DNA from: OFTM34 sp047639415
GTDB lineage: Bacteria > Planctomycetota > UBA1135 > GCA-002686595
Direction: 5' to 3'
Length of the DNA: 17,085 nt
NCBI GenBank assembly: GCA_047639415.1
Contig: JBLINP010000066.1
Location: forward strand, 1 to 17,085
Positions 7,756 to 14,250 of this stretch are shown piece by piece. Both the position numbers and the translations under genes were made by a program. The notes beneath the pieces were generated by a model. The model was not told the DNA's origin, did no database searches, and saw nothing but the letters and a program-made list of their open reading frames with translations. Every line of letters starts with the position of its first letter. The stretch's first letter is position 1.

Positions 7756-9413
7756 TTCAAAGTGCCGTAATTTTAGCTTTGACCTTGAACGGCATGAGCG
7801 GTGATAGCGGTTTCATGGAAAGCCGATTTGAAGTTGCTAACGACGGTACGCGCCTGGCTCTCCGCGATCTGGATGGCGACGGTGCTCGAGATCTAATTTG
7901 GATTACGAGTACGGGATTGAAGCTTCGATTGCTTAAGCCGAACGGCGCTTACGCCAGCGGCTTTGACGCAGAATTGCCATGGCCTGCCAAAAATACGATC
8001 TGGGACTTCGCAGACTTAGATGGTGATGGCGCAGATGAACTCGTCGTCATCGTCGATTCAAAATCGATCAAGGCTTGGAGATACGATCGCGCTGATGGAT
8101 TTGACGAGGGACGAGTCATACTCGCCAAAACCGAGGGCAGGCTGCCACGAGGAAACCGCCACGTTTCGTTTGCCCGCGATATCGATGGTGACGAACGTCC
8201 CGATCTCGTAGTACCGGCCTCGGATCACTATTTGATCTACGTCAATACCGAAACAGATGACTGGTCGAAGCCGCTCCTCGTTTCATTCGATCCAGTGATC
8301 GATGTAAACGTAGGCAATCCCGATCGATTGGATGGGACGTTCGGGGCTTCAGTCGACATACCGTGGTTTACGCTCAAAGACTTCGACGGAGATGGGCTGG
8401 TTGACCTGGTTTCCGAAACAAAAGAGTTGGTGTCGTTCCATATCGCCGCGCCCGAGTTGCCTTCAAGGCCTACTTGGACTTTGGACAAAGCGGCGCTTAG
8501 TAAGGATATGGCCAAGCCCGGCTCGTTCGATTTCGCCGACTTGTTCACGGTCATCGGGGACGTCATCGATTGGCGAGTTACCGATATCGATGGCAAAGGT
8601 GCCAAAGATCTAGTTGTTCAACAGGGTTCCACGTTCAGAATCTACTTGGGTGGTTCACGAACGGGTAACCAGCGGCAACCCGATAGTCTTTTGAAGTCAG
8701 GCGGTCGCGTTCTGACGTTTCTCTTGGCTGACCTCGATGGGGATGACTTGGACGAACTTCTATTGGTTCGAGCCGAGAAAATATCGCTGGGCCGAGTCGT
8801 TCGTTGGTTGGTGTTCCCCGGTGGTTTGGACTTTGACGTCTTCGCCTACAAAAACGAAGGCGGAGTCTTTAGTCGCAAACCCGTCCAAAGGGTCTCGCTT
8901 CAATTGAAAATTCCGCGACTGCTGAGTTTGATCGAGGAGCTGGGTGAAGCGGAAGATGACATTTCAGAGAGTTTGAAGTGGCCGACGACCGTAGCCGCGA
9001 TGGATGCTGACGGACTTTTTAACGATATCGTCGATGTCGTTGACGGCAACGTGGTTGTCTATCGCGATCGCGCACCAGAGGATCGTGGTTTTGATTGGCG
9101 GGACGCGGAAGGTCTTGACCTCGCTGAAATGCTCAAGACTTTCTTAAGTGACAAGCTTTCCGGCTTGGATGACGGCGAGAGTGTTGTTTTTGATTTGGAA
9201 GACTTGGTCACGGCTGAGTTCTCGCCGTCTGGAAAGTTGCGGGCTGCATACGACGGAGTTGAACCCGACATTCGCCACGCGCTTTCAATTGAAGAGGACG
9301 AACTGGTTCTGAAAGTACTCGACCTCAACGGCGACGGTGTTTCCGACCTGATTTTGTTCCAGAGCAAAGTCGTTGAGAATGCGCGCCCGATTCAGATTCT
9401 GATCTCGAACTAG
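7752..9413 (+). CDS. Exported FG-GAP/VCBS-like repeat protein 2
   Basis: The 553-residue product is related in architecture to the preceding protein. Asp-rich loops stand at 39-47 (DLDGDGARD), 88-96 (DLDGDGADE), 143-151 (DIDGDERPD), 210-218 (DFDGDGLVD), 278-286 (DIDGKGAKD), 327-335 (DLDGDDLDE), near 418-425 (DADGLFND) and 524-532 (DLNGDGVSD). Seven or eight loops suggest one full propeller. The final loop comes after a roughly 100-residue acidic insert (430-520) that lacks the motif. The N-terminus (MIQSAVILALTLNGMSG) is a short hydrophobic stretch with no positive charge, so it is a weak signal peptide; export is inferred by analogy with the neighbour. A good SD, GAGGAAA (7740-7746), lies 5 nt before the ATG, and the ATGA overlap couples it to the gene upstream. 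It is the last gene of the operon. Confidence 0.87.
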   Translation: MIQSAVILALTLNGMSGDSGFMESRFEVANDGTRLALRDLDGDGARDLIWITSTGLKLRLLKPNGAYASGFDAELPWPAKNTIWDFADLDGDGADELVVIVDSKSIKAWRYDRADGFDEGRVILAKTEGRLPRGNRHVSFARDIDGDERPDLVVPASDHYLIYVNTETDDWSKPLLVSFDPVIDVNVGNPDRLDGTFGASVDIPWFTLKDFDGDGLVDLVSETKELVSFHIAAPELPSRPTWTLDKAALSKDMAKPGSFDFADLFTVIGDVIDWRVTDIDGKGAKDLVVQQGSTFRIYLGGSRTGNQRQPDSLLKSGGRVLTFLLADLDGDDLDELLLVRAEKISLGRVVRWLVFPGGLDFDVFAYKNEGGVFSRKPVQRVSLQLKIPRLLSLIEELGEAEDDISESLKWPTTVAAMDADGLFNDIVDVVDGNVVVYRDRAPEDRGFDWRDAEGLDLAEMLKTFLSDKLSGLDDGESVVFDLEDLVTAEFSPSGKLRAAYDGVEPDIRHALSIEEDELVLKVLDLNGDGVSDLILFQSKVVENARPIQILISN

Positions 9414-9462
9414 AAGCGAGCGCGCGCGGGGAAGAAACTAGGTTGGGGAGCGATTCGTTTTT

Positions 9463-9507
9463 GAAGAGAGAGAGAGAGAGAGAGGGAGTGAGTGAGAGAG
9501 AGAAGAA
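9463..9507 (+). repeat. GA/AG microsatellite in a purine tract
   Basis: The tract is purine on the plus strand except for T at 9489 and 9493. It contains ten uninterrupted AG units at 9465-9484, then a less regular GGGAGTGAGTGAGAGAGAGA part. Perfect dinucleotide runs of this length are uncommon in bacterial chromosomes. They can change length by slippage, and mirror-symmetric purine tracts can form triplex DNA. It ends about 180-220 bp before the cytochrome start and about 50 bp after the last FG-GAP gene. Confidence 0.9.
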
Positions 9508-9517
9508 TTACTTAAAC

Positions 9518-9578
9518 GGGAGGGGGAGGGTCACTGATCGCCTCTCCAACCCTGCACTTCCATCCCTCTCGCCTCCCC
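9518..9578 (+). other. Possible imperfect hairpin
   Basis: GGGAGGGGGAGGG (9518-9530) can pair with CCCTCTCGCCTCCC (9564-9577) with one G-G mismatch, one G-T wobble and one bulged C, around a 33-nt loop. There is no T-run after it, so it is not a typical intrinsic terminator. The pairing may simply follow from the base skew of the region. It is the only candidate I see for a structure ending the operon upstream. Confidence 0.25.
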
Positions 9579-9706
9579 GATATCGGCATCTCATCCCATG
9601 TCGTCTCACTGCTCGCGGTCCGAGCCCCACATGTACGGAGCATTCCCGATGTAAATTTGAGAATGAAAACGCAATAATCAGACCGCTTTGAATTCAACCA
9701 ATCGAC

Positions 9707-9715
9707 AAGAGGGGG
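9707..9715 (+). promoter_or_regulatory. Strong SD pointing to a CTG start
   Basis: AAGAGGGGG lies 8 nt before CTG at 9724. No ATG or GTG is available in frame nearby. The alternative TTG at 9688 has no SD and would place this purine run inside the coding sequence, ahead of the signal peptide. Confidence 0.45.
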
Positions 9716-9723
9716 CACCAGCC

Positions 9724-10092
9724 CTGAAGCTGGGAACATCTATCGTTATTCTCCTCGCGGCCTGCACGCTTACGCAAGGTCTCCTCGCCTGTGCGCTGCT
9801 GGGATCATCACCACCGAGTGGTGCGGCGCTGTTTCGTCGCTCTCGTTGCATTGATTGCCACGGCGACCAAGGTCAAGGAAGCGCAAATGGACCTGCGCTG
9901 GAGAAGATTGGCTCCAAATGGTCAGTCGAACTCTTAACGGAGTTCATCGGGGATCCCGAGAAGTTCCGAATGAGTGACGCGCGTTTGGACGAAATATCAG
10001 TGCGCCACAATTCGAGAATGACACCTTTCGATACGCTGCCAACGAGCGACCGCCGCGCTCTCGCGACTTATCTGATCAGCGAACACAACTGA
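9724..10092 (+). CDS. Small membrane-anchored or lipoprotein cytochrome c
   Basis: From CTG 9724 the product is 122 residues, starting MKLGTSIVILLAAC. From TTG 9688 it gains 12 residues. The shorter form gives a compact signal peptide and an SD, so I prefer it. The hydrophobic segment ends in GLLAC (19-23), a good lipobox with Cys23; LLAAC (10-14) is a second, less likely one. The heme-binding CxxCH is CIDCH (42-46), and Met99 in the SRMTPF stretch is the likely distal heme ligand. About 75 residues of C-terminal sequence complete a class I mono-heme fold. It should carry electrons outside the cytoplasmic membrane. No oxidase or dehydrogenase gene is adjacent, so its partner is unknown. Its stop is 3 bp from the end of the convergent epimerase gene. 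Confidence 0.85.
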   Translation: MKLGTSIVILLAACTLTQGLLACALLGSSPPSGAALFRRSRCIDCHGDQGQGSANGPALEKIGSKWSVELLTEFIGDPEKFRMSDARLDEISVRHNSRMTPFDTLPTSDRRALATYLISEHN

Positions 10093-10095
10093 TTG

Positions 10096-11043
10096 TTAGT
10101 CAGTGGCTTCGCCCAACTCCTCGAACCAATCCCGTTTGGGGCGATTGAGAATGCCTCGAAGGCACTCGACGATTTCGGGTTGTTGAAAGGCGTAGCCGGA
10201 TCGCAACAGAGCTGTGGGGCGAACGCGTTGTCCGGCGAGCAGCAGTTCCTCCGCTAGTTCGCCAAAGAGTAAGCGCGCGGCGATCTTCGGAATGCGTAGT
10301 CGCGCTTTGCGTCTGAACACGCCTGCGAGGGCGGTGGTAAATTCAATATTGGTGACAGGATGTGGCGCGACCGTATCGATTGGTCCGATGCAGTTCTCAT
10401 TCTCAAGCACGTGCAGGATCGCTCCGACAGCATCGGCAACCCCAATCCACGACATGAATTGCGCACCCTTTCCTAGGGGAGCACCCAAACCAAGTCGAAA
10501 GGGCAAGGTCATCTTTGCCAACGCCCCCTGCGTCGGGTGAAAAACGACGCCGAGCCTCATGTGTGCCACTCGGATACCTGCAGTTCGTGCGGGATTGGCC
10601 GCCGACTCCCAGCGTTGGCAAAGTCCAGCCAAGAAACCGCTGCCGGGAAGGGAGCTGGCATCGACCCAGTCGGCTCCTCGATTTCCGTAAATACCAACTG
10701 CGCTGGCACAGACAAGAACGCTGGGTTTGGAATCGAGTTCCGCCAAGGTTCGCGCGAGTAGATCCGTGCCTCGAGTCCGGCTCGACTCAATGATTTGCTT
10801 GCGCCGCGCCGACCAGCGAGCGTCCGCGATGTTCGCGCCGGCCAAGTGAATCGCAGCTTGGACACCTTGCAGTGCATTTTTGGTCTCGGGCGGCATCTCT
10901 GGCGCCAGCGGATCCCACGTCAACTCGTCAGACGAACGCGGTTCGCGGCGAACTAGCTTCACGACCTCGTGGCCAGCCATTTCAAGAGCCGGAACCAAGC
11001 TCGCTCCAACCAGTCCGCTCGATCCTGTAACCGCAATTCGCAT
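10096..11043 (-). CDS. TIGR01777-family NAD-dependent epimerase (YfcH-like)
   Basis: This 315-residue short-chain dehydrogenase/reductase-type protein starts MRIAVTGSSGLVGASL, with the Rossmann GxxGxxG at 7-13. The family's conserved blocks follow: LAGANIADARWSARRKQII (67-85), SRTRGT (88-93), SAVGIYGNRG (114-123), RLGVVF (163-168) and FMSWIGVADAV (196-206). The last 60 residues form the DUF1731 tail typical of TIGR01777 proteins (RIPKIAARLLFGELAEELLLA, then the SGYAFQQP motif). The family binds NAD(P) and the substrate is generally unknown; some members are linked to cell division (SulA/YfcH naming) or chloroplast functions. An in-frame GTG at 11061 has an SD (AGGAA on the minus strand, 6-nt spacing) and would add six residues, so the start is uncertain by that much. 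It is transcribed divergently from the carbamoyltransferase gene. Confidence 0.92.
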   Translation of the reverse strand: MRIAVTGSSGLVGASLVPALEMAGHEVVKLVRREPRSSDELTWDPLAPEMPPETKNALQGVQAAIHLAGANIADARWSARRKQIIESSRTRGTDLLARTLAELDSKPSVLVCASAVGIYGNRGADWVDASSLPGSGFLAGLCQRWESAANPARTAGIRVAHMRLGVVFHPTQGALAKMTLPFRLGLGAPLGKGAQFMSWIGVADAVGAILHVLENENCIGPIDTVAPHPVTNIEFTTALAGVFRRKARLRIPKIAARLLFGELAEELLLAGQRVRPTALLRSGYAFQQPEIVECLRGILNRPKRDWFEELGEATD

Positions 11044-11155
11044 AGCCGAGAAGGATATCACCAAGAGTTCCTAAAGGGGACCTAACGGAAATTGAGTAAC
11101 CCGCCGATAGACCCAGAAGTCCTTTCCTAGTCCACACTCTTCAAAGACGACTCCC

Positions 11156-12973
11156 ATGGGTTCTCGCACTGCTATTCTTGGCCTCAATGCCTTTCACGGC
11201 GACTCTTCTGCATGCTTGGTCATCGACGGACAACTCGTCGCGGCTGCCGAAGAGGAAAGGTTCCGCCGGATAAAGCATTGGGCGGGTTTTCCAAGTGAAG
11301 CCGTTAAATACTGCTTGGAAGCAGGCGGTATCACGGCCGCGGAGCTGGATCACATTGCGATCAATCGCGATCCGAGCGCGAACATGCTTAAGAAGGTGTT
11401 GTTCACGCTCAAGAAGCGTCCCGACTTGGCTGCGATCAAGAATCGGCTGAGCAACGCTGCTCACATTGGTGGGGTGCTCGAGGACATTGCGAATTGCACG
11501 GATACGCCGATTTCAGAGATGAAGGCGAATGTGCATCGAATCGAACATCACCGCGCTCACATGGGCAGCGCATTTCTTGTTTCGCCGTACAAGCAGGCTG
11601 CGATCCTGTCGGTAGACGGATTCGGCGATTTTGTCAGCACCCAGTGGGGTTATGGCGATGGGACGCGGATGAAGATGCTCGATCGAGTTTCCTTTCCTCA
11701 CTCGCTGGGCTTGTTCTACTTGGCGATTACGCAGTACTTAGGGTTCTGGAATTACGGCGACGAATACAAGGTCATGGGGTTGGCACCTTACGGTGAGCCG
11801 CGTTACCTCGAGCAAATGCGCAAAGTGGTTCAATTGACGCCTGGAGGGCGATTCGAGCTCGAACTCTCCTACTTCTTGCATCACTCGGAAGGCGTTTCGA
11901 TGGTCTGGGATGGCGGATCACCGACGCTTGGACGCGCCTTCTCAGAAGACCTCGGCGAGCTTTTAGGAGCACCGCGTGAAAAGGGTGAAGCGCTCACGCA
12001 GTTTCACCATGACATCGCGGCATCGACCCAAGCGATGTACGAAGAAGCGTTCTTCCACATACTCAATCAAATCGCCAGCGACACGCACTTCGATGCGATT
12101 TGCCTGGCCGGAGGTTGCGCGATGAATAGCGTTGCCAATGGAAAGATCACAGATCGAACGCGCTTCAAGGAAGTTTACGTTCAAGCAGCAGGCGGCGATG
12201 CGGGCGGTGCTTTGGGCGCAGCCTACTGTGTTTGGAATCAAGCCATGTCGATGCCGCGTGTCGAGACAATGACGAATGCCTATGTCGGGCCGGAGTTTGA
12301 CAATGATGCGATAGCGGCCGAGTTGGCCGGCGAATCGGCGGAACTGACTACGAAGAATTGTCGCGTCCGCAAGATGGACGACGAGGAATTGGCGCAAGTT
12401 ATTGCCCAGCGCCTGGCAGATGGTGCAGTCGTCGGTTGGTTTCAAGGTCGAATGGAGTGGGGGCCACGCGCTCTCGGTAATCGCTCGATCCTCGGCGATC
12501 CCCGTCGTACGGACATGCGCGATCTGCTCAATTTGAAGATCAAGCGACGCGAGTCGTTTCGACCGTTCGCGCCTTCAGTTTTGCGTGAAGAAGTCAGCGA
12601 GTGGTTTGAGAAGGATGGCGACGTTCCATTCATGGCGGAAGTCTGGCCGGTTCGTGCTGATAAGCACGCCATTATTCCGGCTGTGACGCACGTCGACGGC
12701 TCCGGTCGTCTTCAAACGGTTCGTAGCGAGGACAACCCGTTGTATCACCGCTTGATTTCTTGCTTCAAGGAACTCACCGGCGTTCCGATTTTGCTCAACA
12801 CGTCGTTCAATGAGAACGAGCCCGTGGTCTGCAGGCCCAGCGAGGCGTTGAGCTGCTTTTTGCGAACGGAAATGGACGTTCTCGTACTCGGCAACCATGT
12901 CGTTGAGCGCATGCCAGAACCGGAAGCGGCCCTACCGCGAAAAACCACGAATAACGTGCCAGATCGCGTCTAA
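11156..12973 (+). CDS. NodU/CmcH-family O-carbamoyltransferase
   Basis: The enzyme transfers a carbamoyl group from carbamoyl phosphate, via an ATP-derived carbamoyl-adenylate, to a hydroxyl of a sugar or small molecule. At 605 residues it has the full family length. The N-terminal Kae1/TsaD-like domain shows LGLNAFHGDSSACLV (8-22), AAEEERFRRIKH (30-41), the metal-binding HHRAH (131-135), the nucleotide-binding SVDGFGD (152-158), GGCAMNSVANGK (319-330) and GGDAGGALGAA (346-356). The C-terminal carbamoyl phosphate domain shows GWFQGRMEWGPRALGNRSI (427-445), RRESFRPFAPSVL (464-476) and LLNTSFNENEPVV (547-559). The ATG has only a weak SD. The gene stands alone before a strong terminator, next to a glycan gene cluster, which favours a polysaccharide or sugar precursor as the acceptor. 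The acceptor cannot be read from sequence. Confidence 0.95.
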   Translation: MGSRTAILGLNAFHGDSSACLVIDGQLVAAAEEERFRRIKHWAGFPSEAVKYCLEAGGITAAELDHIAINRDPSANMLKKVLFTLKKRPDLAAIKNRLSNAAHIGGVLEDIANCTDTPISEMKANVHRIEHHRAHMGSAFLVSPYKQAAILSVDGFGDFVSTQWGYGDGTRMKMLDRVSFPHSLGLFYLAITQYLGFWNYGDEYKVMGLAPYGEPRYLEQMRKVVQLTPGGRFELELSYFLHHSEGVSMVWDGGSPTLGRAFSEDLGELLGAPREKGEALTQFHHDIAASTQAMYEEAFFHILNQIASDTHFDAICLAGGCAMNSVANGKITDRTRFKEVYVQAAGGDAGGALGAAYCVWNQAMSMPRVETMTNAYVGPEFDNDAIAAELAGESAELTTKNCRVRKMDDEELAQVIAQRLADGAVVGWFQGRMEWGPRALGNRSILGDPRRTDMRDLLNLKIKRRESFRPFAPSVLREEVSEWFEKDGDVPFMAEVWPVRADKHAIIPAVTHVDGSGRLQTVRSEDNPLYHRLISCFKELTGVPILLNTSFNENEPVVCRPSEALSCFLRTEMDVLVLGNHVVERMPEPEAALPRKTTNNVPDRV

Positions 12974-12993
12974 AACGACAAAACGATCCATCT

Positions 12994-13021
12994 AAAACGG
13001 ACCGCGAGAGTGGTCCGTTTT
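12994..13021 (+). terminator. Intrinsic terminator after the carbamoyltransferase gene
   Basis: AAAACGGACCGC and GTGGTCCGTTTT form a 12-bp stem (11 Watson-Crick pairs and one G-T wobble) around a GAGA tetraloop (13006-13009) of the stable GNRA type. The 3' arm ends in TTTT and the 5' arm begins AAAA, so it may work on both strands. It lies 21 bp after the stop codon and separates this gene from the epimerase-glycosyltransferase operon. Confidence 0.88.
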
Positions 13022-13170
13022 GCATTGGTATCGGACGCCAACTGGATTCGAAACACGATCGATTCTTATTTGAAGGAATGGCCGAATCAGCTCTCAACCA
13101 ATCGCGAGCATTGATCGATAGATGGCTCTAAGGCTTTCCCCGCTTACCCACCAATCAATCACTTTTCCTG

Positions 13171-14250
13171 ATGAATACGAACGAAAATCGCACAGCACTA
13201 ATCGCCGGAGCTGGTGGATTTATTGGCGGCCATCTCGCTGCAGAACTTTTGGCGCGCGGATACGCTTGGGTTCGTTGCGTGGATGTGAAGCCTGCCGAAA
13301 ACTGGTATCAGTCCCATCCCGGTGCCGAAAATTTGGTGTTGGATCTACGCGACTTGGAAGCTTGTCGCACCGCGTGTCGTGGCGTCTCTGAAGTCTACAA
13401 CTTGGCCTGCGATATGGGCGGAATCGGCTTTATTGAGAATCACAAAGCTGAGTGCATGATCAGCGTTCTGATCAACACGCATCTGCTAATGGCTGCACGC
13501 GAGTACGGCGTGAAGAACTACTTCTACTCATCGTCCGCGTGTGTCTACAACGGCACCAAGCAGACCGATGCGAATGTGACTGCGCTTACGGAAGCGGACG
13601 CTTATCCGGCTGAGCCCGAGGATGGCTATGGTTGGGAGAAGCTGTTTTCCGAACGCATGTGCCGACACTTCGAAGAAGACTACGGCATGCAGGTCACGGT
13701 CGCGCGTTTCCACAACGTCTATGGTCCCTTCGGAACATACGAAGGTGGTCGCGAAAAAGCTCCCGCTGCAATTTGTCGTAAGGTGATCGCAGCTAAAACG
13801 ACGGGCGAGCACACTATCGAGATCTGGGGAGACGGCGATCAAACCCGTTCCTTCATGTACATCGATGACTGCGTCGATGGAATCATTCGCTTGATGGAAA
13901 GCGATTGTTCAGAGCCGATCAATCTCGGTAGTAGCGAGCTCATTTCGATCAACGAGCTCGTCACGATGGTTGAAGAGATCGCGAGTATTACTTTGGAGCG
14001 CAATCACGACCTCACGGCGCCCAAGGGCGTTCGCGGTCGCAATAGCGACAACACGATGATCATGGATCGAATCGGCTGGGAGCCGACCATCGCGCTCAAA
14101 ACCGGGATGGCGAAAACGTACGCTTGGATTTTGGATCAGATGACCGGTGCGACTCCTGCGCCCTTCCCCAACGAGGCTCCGGAATGGCTCGATACCTCTT
14201 CGTCAACCAGTTCTACTGGCCAGACTTCGCAAGCACAGGCCAACATCTAA
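13171..14250 (+). CDS. GDP-mannose 3,5-epimerase-like sugar-nucleotide epimerase
   Basis: This 359-residue extended short-chain dehydrogenase closely resembles plant GDP-D-mannose 3,5-epimerase (GME). The NAD site is GAGGFIGG (13-20) and the catalytic YxxxK is Tyr153-Lys157. GME-like stretches are NLACDMGGIGFIENHKA (77-93), SSAC (121-124), RFHNVYGPFGT (179-189), GGREKAPAA (192-200), WGDGDQTRSF (219-228) and GVRGRNSDN (286-294). Cys124 and Lys196 align with the two residues reported as acid/base for double epimerisation in the plant enzyme, so GDP-L-galactose formation or a related 3,5-epimerisation is plausible. About 35 residues after the normal end (325-359) are low-complexity Ser/Thr/Gln, and the final 67 bp overlap the next gene. 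No clear SD precedes the ATG. It opens the second part of the glycan cluster, about 150 bp after the terminator. Other nucleotide sugars remain possible substrates. Confidence 0.9.
   Translation: MNTNENRTALIAGAGGFIGGHLAAELLARGYAWVRCVDVKPAENWYQSHPGAENLVLDLRDLEACRTACRGVSEVYNLACDMGGIGFIENHKAECMISVLINTHLLMAAREYGVKNYFYSSSACVYNGTKQTDANVTALTEADAYPAEPEDGYGWEKLFSERMCRHFEEDYGMQVTVARFHNVYGPFGTYEGGREKAPAAICRKVIAAKTTGEHTIEIWGDGDQTRSFMYIDDCVDGIIRLMESDCSEPINLGSSELISINELVTMVEEIASITLERNHDLTAPKGVRGRNSDNTMIMDRIGWEPTIALKTGMAKTYAWILDQMTGATPAPFPNEAPEWLDTSSSTSSTGQTSQAQANI
14173..14176 (+). promoter_or_regulatory. Ribosome binding site deciding the glycosyltransferase start
   Basis: GAGG lies 7 nt before ATG 14184, inside the 3' end of the epimerase gene. 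The in-frame start at 14124 would add 20 residues with no GT4 character, so 14184 is preferred. Confidence 0.6.

Larger units (their letters stand above)
9414..9723. other. Low-complexity intergenic region
   Basis: No credible gene lies here. The plus strand is purine-rich from about 9425 to 9530 and pyrimidine-rich from about 9540 to 9610, with a 10-bp palindrome CCGATATCGG at 9577-9586 between more mixed sequence. An open frame from TTG 9443 encodes Arg-Glu repeats translated from the microsatellite and looks spurious. AATAAT at 9673-9678 could be a -10 element for the cytochrome gene, but I see no matching -35 at the right distance. Confidence 0.6.

Noticed and set aside
9518..9530. G-quadruplex at GGGAGGGGGAGGG
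   Set aside because: Only three runs of three or more G are present, so a standard three-tier quadruplex lacks a fourth run; a two-tier form is possible but weak.
9443..9691. 82-codon open frame on the plus strand across the microsatellite
   Set aside because: It begins with TTG without an SD, its first part is Arg-Glu repeat translated from the AG tract, and it shows no domain or signal. It is most likely open by chance in skewed sequence.
11044..11155. Divergent promoter pair between the minus-strand epimerase and the carbamoyltransferase
   Set aside because: TTGAGT near 11092 resembles a -35 box, but no -10 lies at 16-18 bp on that strand, and no pair was convincing on the other strand.
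13079..13132. Possible 17-residue leader peptide (ATG at 13079) before the epimerase gene
   Set aside because: The AAGGA purines directly abut the ATG, which is too close for an SD. There is no run of regulatory codons and no attenuator-like hairpin downstream.
13022..13170. Promoter for the epimerase-glycosyltransferase operon
   Set aside because: A promoter is expected here after the terminator, but I found no pair of -35 and -10 boxes with acceptable match and spacing.
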